Assembly: GCA_950295325.1 (NCBI GenBank)
Contig: OX485805.1
Coordinates: 50,494,758-50,558,757, forward strand
Length of the DNA stretch: 64,000 nt
From: Polytrichum commune
Lineage: Eukaryota; Streptophyta; Polytrichopsida; Polytrichales; Polytrichaceae
Direction: 5' to 3'
The position numbers and the translations under genes are program-made. Below are positions 56,301 to 64,000 of this stretch, one piece after another. The notes beneath the pieces were generated by a model, which did not search any database, was not told the DNA's origin, and worked only from the letters and a program-made list of their open reading frames with translations. Each line of letters begins with the position of its first letter. The stretch's first letter is position 1.

Positions 56301-59300
56301 TCACAGTGAAGAATCTCTCTTTAAGTGGTCACATAGGGTCTCCCAATTATTTTCCCAATTGAACCTAAAATGGTTAATCAAATTTGAGCACATAGTCCAA
56401 TCTCATCTTAACATATGTCGTTTTTATATCCATTCTTAACTCTAAGCCTTGGCATGTACCTGATCAAGAAGATTGACCACATAAGGCCCACATACCCTAA
56501 GTACTCAGGTTTCTGCCACTCAAATGGAAAGTCACATGTGGATTTTTTGCACATACAAAACAGTGCAATTGTAGGTTATGCACCTCTCTTATGTTGTCAC
56601 TGCAGGTACTGATACGCATGTGATTCTATCAATATTTCCTTTCTGATTGACTTCTGTCCACTATCTTTCTGATTAACAGTCTAGCGGGGCCCAAAAATCA
56701 GTGCCACAGTTAATAACAAATACTACTGTCTTATATCTTACCTGGCAAACTCAGAGATGAAGTAGGTGGGCCACAGTAATTCTCTACAACCCACATAATT
56801 TTTTAACCCACTTTAAATCTATAGCTTAAAATTAGTGTGGGCCACATTAATCGTTTATGTAGGAATTTGATGTGGGTGACAATTTTATATTGTGCTGCTT
56901 TTGTTGGTTGGAAGACTACGAAGAAGACCCAGGGTCTTGGGCTCACATTATTTCCACCCTGACTAGACAACTAGAGTGCCCACATTACTTTTCCACTCAC
57001 TCCAAAAGGACAATTTAGTGTACTGATCTTCTTAAATGTTTCATTTTAGCAGGAGGGGAACAACCTGGACAAGAGTCAAAGAGATGGAAGAAGCTGCACT
57101 CTCCCTGCTGAGGACTGTTTTAAGAAAGACGCCTGCTGCCACAAGTTCTTCTGAGTACTCTTACGATTCATCACCAAGTCTTCGTCCTGACATGTCACCA
57201 GGGGAAATGCAAACAGAAGGTATTGCAAGAAATCCTAGCACAGATATGTTCCTAGTCAATAGAGTTATCCTTTAACTCAATGGGACTTTTGTCTGGAGTT
57301 GGTTGTTTTCTATGCAAAATCTAAACTATCTTTCCACTTGTGGTGCATGCTTGGAGGTAGTGCTTGAATTTGAATGGAGAGCAACCAATTCTGGTTCAAT
57401 GAGGGCTAAACTTTGCACCTCTTGGCATGCCAAACTGACTTTCATCCTCAATGAAATGATTTAGAATGCTCTTTGTTCAAACCTCCACACTGCCTCCAAG
57501 CTTGCACCAAAACTTACTGAACATGAAGGTGTAATATGCAAAACAACCAACTCCCAACCAAGAGTCCCACTGAGTTGAAGGATAATTATAATGCCGTGAA
57601 CACTTGATCTTAAGTTTCTAGTAGTACTTGTTTGCTATTCATGCCTATTTTCTTAACAGAGCTTGTTCTAAGGAGCTCTGCTGCACACTGGTTTAACATC
57701 ATTGAATTAGACTGTTCTTGATGCACTTTTGCAACCCAAATGAAATCAAAACAAACACCAGAATTGAGGTTTACAATTCTTTAAATTTCTGAAATGGAGG
57801 GATTGTACACTTGTGCAATAGCATCATCTACAAAATAATGAGTTTTTCTTGTAGGATATTGTCTCTAATCTGTTAAAAACATGTTGATCTCAAGTTCACA
57901 TTTGCAGCCCTTCATAGAACTTGCAACCCATTTCTTCAATAACCACATGTGAACTCTGCATCTTCTTCTACTATATGGCTTTTAATTGTCAAGATATCGA
58001 TCTTGTGAGCACTAAAGAACTTGACATTGTTACAGGGGCACACGATGGGGGGGTTTGCAGCAGTGGAGAAGTACTGAGGGAAGAATACAACAGATACATG
58101 AGTGTACGAACCCATGGGTTTCGGCAACCTGGAAGATCTTATATTGGGAATATTAGGACTCTAATTCCATACAGTGAACCACCATCAGAAGGTACGTTTC
58201 TGAGCATCTCGGTGATTTTCAAAGCCTTGTTCAGCTGCATCTATAGGTGGGACTGTTTGATAAGTATTTTGTCCACAAGAGCTTGAGGGCCTGTGACCAT
58301 TGACATCTGAAATCTCTCATTGGTGGAAAGTGCCGAAACAATTCCACTTCACTTTACATTAGAGCTTGAGGGCCTAAGAACCAAGGAAGTTTGAATGGAT
58401 GAAAGACTACATGGAGTTCTACATGGCATGCAATGGACAATGTCGTATTATCTACCGGATTTGGAGACGAGCCCACGTCAAAGCGGTGGATTTAACACAT
58501 CCTGGGAGACCACAACACTGAGAATCTCACCGGACTTGATTTATTATAACATACTGTGTAAAAAGGACCAACATGAGTAGGATGGTAATGAAATAGCATT
58601 CAGTTGAGAACAGTTTTATATATGTCTTTAACCACACAAAGGCCTGTGACCACACAAAAATCAATTTCAATTTTCCTTGGTATGGCCTTCAGATGAGTTT
58701 CAAGGGCCCTCACATGATTTCATGGTCATGGCCCTTGGCCACAGTGTAAAGTAGCTGTGCAACACCTTGGGATGGTTTTTGGGGATGGACACACTATTCA
58801 AATGTATAAGGTGGATGTGCCTAATTTGGAGATTTATCTTAATCAAACACCTATATTAAAGTGGTATGCGGTTTGGTGTGGCTCCAAGAAAGGATACCAA
58901 AAAAACATGTGTCCAAAAAAGATTGAGTGAGTTCTCAAAAAACATGATAACCATTTCAGGTTCAATAGTCAACGAAATTGGGGGGACCTATATGACCATT
59001 TAATGAGCATGATAATCTACACTTTGATAATGAATAAGATATTCTTATGAGTTTCCAAAATTATGAGGAAAGTCGCTACAGCCTTGGTTTGGGTTTGCTA
59101 ACCATCTCATACTAATCACATCCTTCACATCCTAGGAGAAGTGGGCTAGCTGGAACAAGTAACCATTTAAGACCCATCTACATTATTATTGACAGGATAG
59201 GAATCAATTTCTGCCCCGTGCAGGTGAGGTTGAAGCTGGAGTAGTGCTACAAAAAGATGAGGCAGGGGAGATTCAAGGTGGCTTGCAAACCTACACATTT

Positions 59301-59399
59301 GGTGCCTGCTTCAGAACTGAAACTGAAATTGGAAGATCAGAACCTGGAGAGCTTCATGATGAAATTGATTGCATGTCCCAAATGAGGGCAGTTAGTTAG
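41307..59399 (+). CDS. Giant multi-exon gene, TALPID3/KIAA0586-like centriolar protein (identity tentative)
   Basis: Firm exons, all with agreeing phases: 43659-43907, 44285-45042, 45619-45719, 46148-46754, 47160-48610, 49640-50086, 50957-51046, 51297-53192, 53727-54073, 54611-54836, 55197-55936, 57053-57219, 58036-58191 and 59224-59399 (TAG). They give about 2470 codons. Probable 5' exons are 41307-41371 and 42943-42965; the true start was not found. The protein is mostly polar and disordered. It has an N-terminal helix (LRLEASRYKLEMQRIRMQG), a Cys-rich exon, six 38-residue His-rich repeats, a short coiled segment (ELKELVSERIRLLRQEQ), EIELEQTLMDIVLHTIFQDL, then ATPLQTPTPP, then C-terminal SxGE[VILM] motifs (SPGEM, SSGEV, SEGEV, AGEI, PGEL) and several QT[DE] motifs. 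Animal TALPID3 has the same order: helix, TQTD, E..L..W..QEI..RI, TP-rich stretch, SEGE/SEGQ repeats. That protein sits at the distal centriole and is needed for cilia. It is longer than animal TALPID3 (about 1500-1650 aa), and overall similarity is weak. Confidence 0.6.
41873..42915. repeat. Four ~270-bp tandem units in the 5' region of the giant gene
   Basis: CATGTTTGTCATGGCAGGG-type starts occur at 41873, 42140, 42410 and about 42684. Each is followed by GCAGAGGGTTA, GGAGGTTCAATGTTGAGC, AAACCTCTTGGAGCCC, CTTGGGGCAGTTGA and TTTCTTGATACA. If the 5' exon model is right, the array lies in an intron. Confidence 0.85.
42943..42965 (+). CDS. Candidate 23-nt microexon of the giant gene
   Basis: CCTTTCAG precedes and GTATGCG follows a 23-nt block reading LLLPQEL plus AG. 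The leftover AG joins the G opening the exon at 43659 to make AGG (Arg). That exon requires exactly this phase, because an in-frame TGA (43645) blocks reading back through. Confidence 0.4.
46148..46754 (+). other. Cys-rich exon of the giant gene (possible zinc-binding)
   Basis: Encodes HKCLICGEMCC, LRCACECQ, QRCPTCQNVL and NCHLCPSH, i.e. four CxxC or CxC knuckle-like pairs in about 140 residues. The spacing does not match a zinc-finger class I can name. Zinc binding is an inference from the paired cysteines. Confidence 0.45.
47606..48295 (+). repeat. Six 38-residue His/Cys-containing protein repeats in the giant gene
   Basis: Units start at 47606, 47726, 47840, 47954, 48068 and 48182; the spacing is exactly 114 bp after the first (120 bp). 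Consensus blocks are FDHKDPPVGTP, LHHHE.KEFTLGKSQDM and HCKKFHSG. The middle units are the most alike, pointing to local duplication, and the frame is kept throughout. Rich in His with one Cys per unit. Confidence 0.9.
48993..49542. mobile_element. Harbinger-like MITE with TTA target-site duplication, intronic
   Basis: The left end is GGGCCAATATACACACTATGG and the right end is CCTAGTGTAAAGTGCCTC, imperfectly complementary. TTA flanks both sides (48990-48992 and 49543-49545). It lies in the intron between exons 47160-48610 and 49640-50086. It contains a poly(A) run of about 22 (49456-49477) and blocks (AACTGTGAGGGCC, TTCATCTGAAGGCC) that recur inverted near 58690-58740. Confidence 0.7.
50087..50956. 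repeat. Intron with three diverged ~270-bp repeat units
   Basis: Blocks AAAAAGAGTCTCAATAG, CATGCCTCAGATATATGATGG, AACCTGTTCTAGACATGGG, AAGCGCTGAATGATGATAAA and CATCAAACATAAGCA recur near 50115, 50410 and 50700 in the same order. They lie within the intron between exons 49640-50086 and 50957-51046. Confidence 0.7.
55937..57052. other. Long intron with a family A repeat copy
   Basis: The stretch 56270-56480 matches family A in plus orientation, and the following CATAAGGCCC region (to about 56600) shares the extension seen in the 30.3-kb copy. The rest is AT-rich and holds no exon I can support. Confidence 0.5.
57265..57585. mobile_element. Stowaway-like MITE, copy 2, intronic
   Basis: The inverted termini of about 50 bp start TTATCCTTTAACTCAATGGG on the left and (as complement) TTATCCTTCAACTCAGTGGG on the right, then GGAGTTGGTTGTTTT on both. 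A TA target duplication is the simplest reading. It inserted 45 bp after the donor of exon 57053-57219. Confidence 0.75.
58250..59150. repeat. Intronic repeat cluster: Harbinger-like MITE fragments and inverted family A copy
   Basis: AGAGCTTGAGGGCCT occurs twice (58278 and 58362), and CACTTCACTTTACATTAGAGC and GGCCCTTGGCCACAGTGTAA resemble the GGGCC..TTTACAC termini of the MITEs elsewhere. The stretch 58690-58745 is the reverse complement of blocks in the 48993 element. The stretch 58935-59130 is family A inverted. Boundaries are unclear. Confidence 0.5.
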
Positions 59400-60096
59400 A
59401 CTTAACAGGTCTTAACATGTTCACCATCTCAAGCTATTTCTTGATGAACCTGGCACGCAGCTTTGGGTAAAAGGACATCTGCATCCACCTCATAATCTGC
59501 TTTAATGTCAAATAAATAAGCTCAATGAAGGAGGGGAGTAAAAATAAGAGTCTTGCCATAATTGAATGGGGGACAAGGAGGGAAGACAGAGGTAAGGTGG
59601 GGACTGAGTAGGCCTCAATCCTAAAGCTTATCCCGTCTTATGCTAACACAATTAACATGAACTTTAAGAAGAGATAATGTTATGGTAGGGTAACTGACTT
59701 GAATATTGTGTTTGGGGTTTCGTAATCTGTAAGTGCGAGAAGGTCCTCAACTTAGTTTCTAACCCAAACAAGTGCAGGGTGGTATGATTTTTGGTTTTGG
59801 ACATACCCAGCTGTTTGTATCACAACAAGGCCGCTTACTGAGTGTGGGAGTGCTCCCATCTTTTATACAAATGCCAAACTTAGCATCTAAGAATACGTTA
59901 GAGAGGCTCAAGGCATAGCACAAGATGAAGCATTTGTGAACCTTAAAACTCTGTCATTTCTACAATATCATAGACTGAAGAGATGAACAAAACACACACT
60001 AAGTCATGTGAATATTGTTAAGATAATCATATCTTAGAGCAACCAGGAGATCACCTCAGACTGACAGACTTAATTATAGAGGTTAGTTCTTAATTA
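59400..60096. other. 3' flank of the giant gene
   Basis: Probable 3' UTR followed by intergenic sequence. No ORF or RNA recognised. Confidence 0.35.
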
Positions 60097-60328
60097 TGGA
60101 TAGGTAAATCCCTCCACTAACCAGGCTAATTAGCACTAGCCTAGAGGTCCAGGGTACTAAGTATAGGTAGTGCCAACTACATAGGTGTAACCAGGTAGTG
60201 ACACCTGGCCTTCATACCTGATACATTGGTTTTATTATTTAAAGGAAACCTCCTGCCCATCCCGGACATTAAGAGGAATTGCACCTATATTTTGTCCAAT
60301 TGCCTACTACCTGAATTCTCTCTTAACA
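60097..60328 (+). repeat. 5' LTR of the copia element
   Basis: TG...CA ends. Over 85 percent alike to the 3' LTR by eye; shared blocks include CTAGAGGTCCAGGGTACTAA and CCTTCATACCTGATACATTG. Confidence 0.85.
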
Positions 60329-60375
60329 CGTTATCAGCACGCTCTTGGCACTATCTCTTTGCACTTAGATTTTGT

Positions 60376-61914
60376 ATGGCACCTCGCCGAACTCAACAAC
60401 CATTAGATAAACCTATAGCTATGTCTACCCAAACCTCTTTTATAGAGTCTAGGCTTCAAGCTTTAATGTTCTCACCATTAGATTCAGATGGTTCTAATTT
60501 CTTAGAGTGGATAAATGATGCCAGAATAATCTTAATTGCAGAAGATCTAGCTAAAACTTTAACAACAGAAACTACAACAGATTTACCCTCAGTCTGTAAA
60601 TGGCAAGCCTTATCAATTATCCGCCGTCATTTAGATTGTTCCCTCCGTCTACAGTACCTACAAATATATGATCCAGCAAATTTATGGCAACAACTTCATT
60701 CTAGAGTTCATCATCAACAACCTCGTTCCTTCCTCAAGCTCGTAATGATTGGATAAATCTAGGAATTTTAAGTTTTTCAGATTTTGTCTATTTTCACTCT
60801 CAGCTTCACAGCATTACAGCTCAGCTACAACTTTGCAGCCAAACTGTCACATAATCATAATTAATAGAAATACACTCTCAACATTTTTCCCAGCAATTGT
60901 AATTTTATCTCAGCAATATAAGAATATGAAATTTAAGAAGCATTCAAGTATGATGTCACATCTGTTACTAGCAGAAAAACACCAACAGTTGCTCTTGAAA
61001 AATGTTGAGTCGCGGCAAGCAAGGAAATCCATAATATTGTTACATCTATTGGACTTGTTGGACCTGCTAGATTTGCTGCTGCTATTGCTAAACATGCTAT
61101 TGCCGACTCAGGTACAAGTTGCGGAAGCCTCTTGCAGACCACTTAGAGGTTCTTTTCGTAAATCCCAACATAAATCACCAAAGTATGTGACAAGAATGAT
61201 GCATCATAAATATATAATTTTTCAACCCAACCAATTTAAGAGCAGTTGTCATAAATGTGGAAGGAAGGGTCATTTCGCGAGAGAGTGTAGAGCCCCCCCT
61301 TATATAGTCAATATGTATAAAAAGTTGCAGCAACTTCGTAACCAACCCCACTCAACCCATTGCCAGAATTATAACTTCGATGTCCCATCCCTATCTAGTA
61401 ACTACGATGAAGAAAACTACATAACTATTTATAATCAGAATACATTGAATCCGGATGTGAGTCTCTTAGATAGTACATCAACACATATCATATCAACCAG
61501 CCCCAAATATTTTCATTTCTTGGAAAAAAAGATATCCTAGCAACATTGTAAGATTATAACAATGGCCAGAAGCCGAAATATAAGATTTCGGAAGGGCCGG
61601 ACAATGATAATTCTACCCGGGGATTCCCCCTCAATTGCGAAAGAGCAATGTATGCACCAGATGTTTTGCGTAACCTGATCAGCTATAGAGATTTGAGAGC
61701 AAAGAATATCCACGTTTTCACTACGCTAGAAAATAATGAAGATGTTCTGGAATTCAAGCAACAGTTGATGATCCTTGCCACCGCGCATCCAAGAGACGAC
61801 GGCCTATATAAGATTGTCATAAATCCCTTGACAATTAGTCTCATCTCTCTGATATATGAAGAAGAAGTGTGCATAGCGGTTGGACTGGAGACCCTGAAGC
61901 AAAACGCCGCATGA
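60376..61914 (+). pseudogene. Copia gag-protease-pre-integrase relic
   Basis: Gag begins MAPRRTQQPLDKP. It includes DGSNFLEWINDARI and IIRRHLDCSLRLQYL..DPANLW, the standard plant copia gag pattern, then shifts frame near 60715 into ARNDWINLGILSFSDF. The zinc knuckle is CHKCGRKGHFAREC (C-x2-C-x4-H-x4-C, about 61250-61292). The protease site reads LLDSTSTHII where D[ST]G is expected, so it is dead. The frame 61648-61914 (MYAPDVLRNLISYRDLRAKN) is gag-pre-integrase. Multiple frame breaks. Confidence 0.8.
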
Positions 61915-62512
61915 CGTTAGGAGTATTTATAGATATTAAAGTCAAGCATGTTTTATGGCATAAGAGGTTGGGACATCCAGACACCATATTTTTTGTTGGA
62001 TGCTTCCTTTGATAACATGTCCTAACCTGACAATATCATATTCTTAGAAAATACATGAGTGTATTGCATGTATCTAATACTAAATGTTCATTTTCATGTA
62101 GCCATGATTTTGTGTATTTTTGGCCATGTTTGGTGCCACATGTAAAGTTATACAATTGGTATGCAATACATTTTTAGTTCTATTGGTACACACTTGAACG
62201 ATGATTGTGAGGAAAAAAATTGGGATCGTTTCGATTAATTTTTGTTATCCTTTTCATTCCTCGATCCTAAGGTGAATAATTTTGACAGCACCCATGAATG
62301 TCCTTTAAGGAATCAAAATGATATCTTAGATGATCTTATTTCTTGTAAATTAATTTTGTCGGTGTACTCAATATGGAGTATGAAATGTAGGTATGATCCA
62401 AAATATGCTCCACAATACAAATCTAAGCACACCAAGTATGTAAAGTTGTCTAAAATAGTCCTTAAACCGTTAGACACCCAAAAATAGTACCCCAACCGTG
62501 AATGCCCCCTTA

Positions 62513-62743
62513 TGGATAGGTAAATCCCTCCACTAACCAAGCTAACTAGCACTAGCCTAGAGGTCCAGGGTACTAAGTATAGGTAGTTCCAACTAGATAA
62601 GTTAACCATGTAGTGATATATGGCCTTCATACCTGATACATTGGTTTTATTATTTAAAGGAAACCTCCTGCCCATCCCAGGCATTATGAGGAATTGCACC
62701 TATATTTTGTCCAATTGTGTACTACCTGAATTATCTCTTAACA
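62513..62743 (+). repeat. 3' LTR of the copia element
   Basis: Same ends and internal blocks as the 5' LTR, with scattered substitutions. No purine-rich tract is visible just before it (AATGCCCCCTTA), consistent with loss of the adjoining interior. Confidence 0.8.
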
Positions 62744-64000
62744 AATATGTGGGCCTAAGTTATGTGGACCTTTTCCTTCCACTTGGGGTCATTACTTGAG
62801 GAGCCACAAAATCTGTAGAAATTGAATAGCAACAACCAATGAAAGCAAGGGACAATGAGGGGTATGGAAGCTAGTGATAAGGCTATAAGAATTGGGTTAA
62901 GGACCTCTTAGGTCATGTGTGTATTGCGTGGACAACATGATTGTAGAAACTAATTGAAAGATGATGTTGGAAAATCAAGGTTGGCAAAGGTAGGATTTCT
63001 TGTGTTGTCTAGTAGTTGCATGTTTTCCTATGCAGGCCATCTTGACCCACTGATCCTAGTATGACAAGCTAGACAACTATTTTAAGGAGTTTGACTCCTC
63101 TCTTTTATCAATGTCTAATTTATATTTGCTCAAATGGAGATCACCTTCTACAAGGCCCGCAAATTCTTCACCCTGAAGGTTGATAAAACCTTATCCATGT
63201 ATGGGAGAACAGTCTCCTATTTATGTCGGTGAATGAAACACCAATGCTTATTATATTATGTATTATTATTAGTTCAATAGTTGAATGTGAATGTGTGTTA
63301 TAATTATATTCTTTCTAAGAAATAGTAATCCATGCTTATTGAAATTGGTATAAAACTAGTCGGTTTAGGACAATCACTTGCATATAAGGTGAGTGTAGAG
63401 CATTTTTACACTTCCATCATATGGAAATTACACTCTGTGGGAAATGCACATAGGAATTCATAAGGGAAACATACCGCTCCTTCACATGAAATGGCTATAT
63501 GATAAACCTTAGTAGTAGCCCACGCACACGAGTGGTGTCTAAACAACTCCTTATGGGGGCCTCGGACACATGTGTGGTATGCTCACAACATCCAAACCAC
63601 CTAGCAATTGTTGGCACCCCATTCCCGCTATTGCTATATATAAATGGCTACAACAATGGATATTGGTAGTAGCTTGTGTATTATAATGTTGCCTCACTCA
63701 ATGTTGCATGGGGTCTTGATCAGCACCCATGTGGCACGCACGAAGAATGCCCAAACCACCTAGCAAATGCCACTTGCCCGTTCCCACTACCATTTCTTGC
63801 AAAATGGCCATCAAGACATAACTGGATAATAATCCATGTGCACCAGTGTTGTCCAACCCAACATTGTTTGGGGGAGGGGGGGCTTACGCATCAATGCTTA
63901 TGGTGTTTGTGCACAAAAGTGGCCACACCACCTTACAATTGTCAACCGCTTGTTCCCACCACCGATCCATCCGAAATGGCTGCCATGGACCTTGGTGACA
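62744..64000. other. Intergenic with degenerate ~160-bp repeats at the right edge
   Basis: From about 63500, related blocks recur near 63590, 63750 and 63925: AAACCACCTAGCAAxTG, TTCCCxCTACC and AAATGGCxxCAA/CAT. They look like an old tandem array running off the window. No gene recognised. Confidence 0.45.

Larger units (their letters stand above)
60097..62743 (+). mobile_element. Ty1/copia LTR retrotransposon, internally deleted
   Basis: Two similar LTRs (60097-60328 and 62513-62743, about 231 bp) start TGGATAGGTAAATCCCTCC and end TCTTAACA. CGTTATCAGCACGC follows the left LTR and resembles the primer-binding region common in plant copia elements. The interior holds gag, a zinc knuckle, protease remnants and the gag-pre-integrase segment, then ends. 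Integrase core, reverse transcriptase and RNase H are missing. Flanking 5-mers (AATTA and AATAT) do not form a clean target duplication. Confidence 0.85.

Noticed and set aside
60092-62748. Five-base target-site duplication around the copia element
   Set aside because: Flanks AATTA and AATAT share only three positions; no clean duplication can be claimed.

Overview
This is nuclear DNA from a eukaryote, most likely a land plant. Genes are split by many introns with GT..AG borders. Long AT-rich intergenic stretches carry MITEs, satellite-like arrays and decayed retroelements. The recognisable proteins are plant-typical: an AVT3-type vacuolar amino acid transporter, a plant TBC RabGAP, a LEA-like stress protein and a plant-type Ty1/copia gag. 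A very large gene resembling the centriole/cilium protein TALPID3 would, if confirmed, point to a lineage with flagellate sperm (bryophyte, lycophyte, fern, cycad or Ginkgo grade). That lineage assignment is inference.

Layout. 1-2.7 kb, minus strand: the 5' exons of a SKA3-like kinetochore gene that runs off the left edge, with a threefold ~260-bp tandem repeat in intron 1. 4.2-8.4 kb: a decayed non-LTR retrotransposon with a reverse transcriptase and a restriction-like endonuclease (RLE) at its C-terminus, a class not normally expected in land plants. 9.4-12.7 kb, plus strand: a small four-exon LEA-like gene whose upstream region is tandemly amplified and carries a Harbinger-like MITE; another MITE lies in its last intron. 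14.3-19.6 kb, minus: a 12-exon TBC RabGAP (429 aa). 23.3-25.4 kb, minus: a two-exon AVT3-type transporter (455 aa) whose leader region (26.4-27.5 kb) is tandemly duplicated. 28-39.9 kb: gene-poor, with a Harbinger-like MITE, a Mutator-like foldback element with a 9-bp target duplication, dispersed repeats and a decayed coding relic. 39.95-41.17 kb: a 177-bp satellite-like array. 41.3-59.4 kb, plus: a giant gene of at least 14 phase-consistent exons (about 2470 codons). 60.1-62.7 kb: a deleted Ty1/copia element with both LTRs. 62.7-64 kb: degenerate repeats.

The genes are independent single-copy units with no operon logic. SKA3 (spindle attachment) and the TALPID3-like protein (centriole or basal body) both concern microtubule structures, but I see no sign that their proximity matters. 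Exon borders were deduced by hand from reading frame, intron phase and GT/AG sites. Where a protein identity rests on recalled family features rather than a database search, this is stated.
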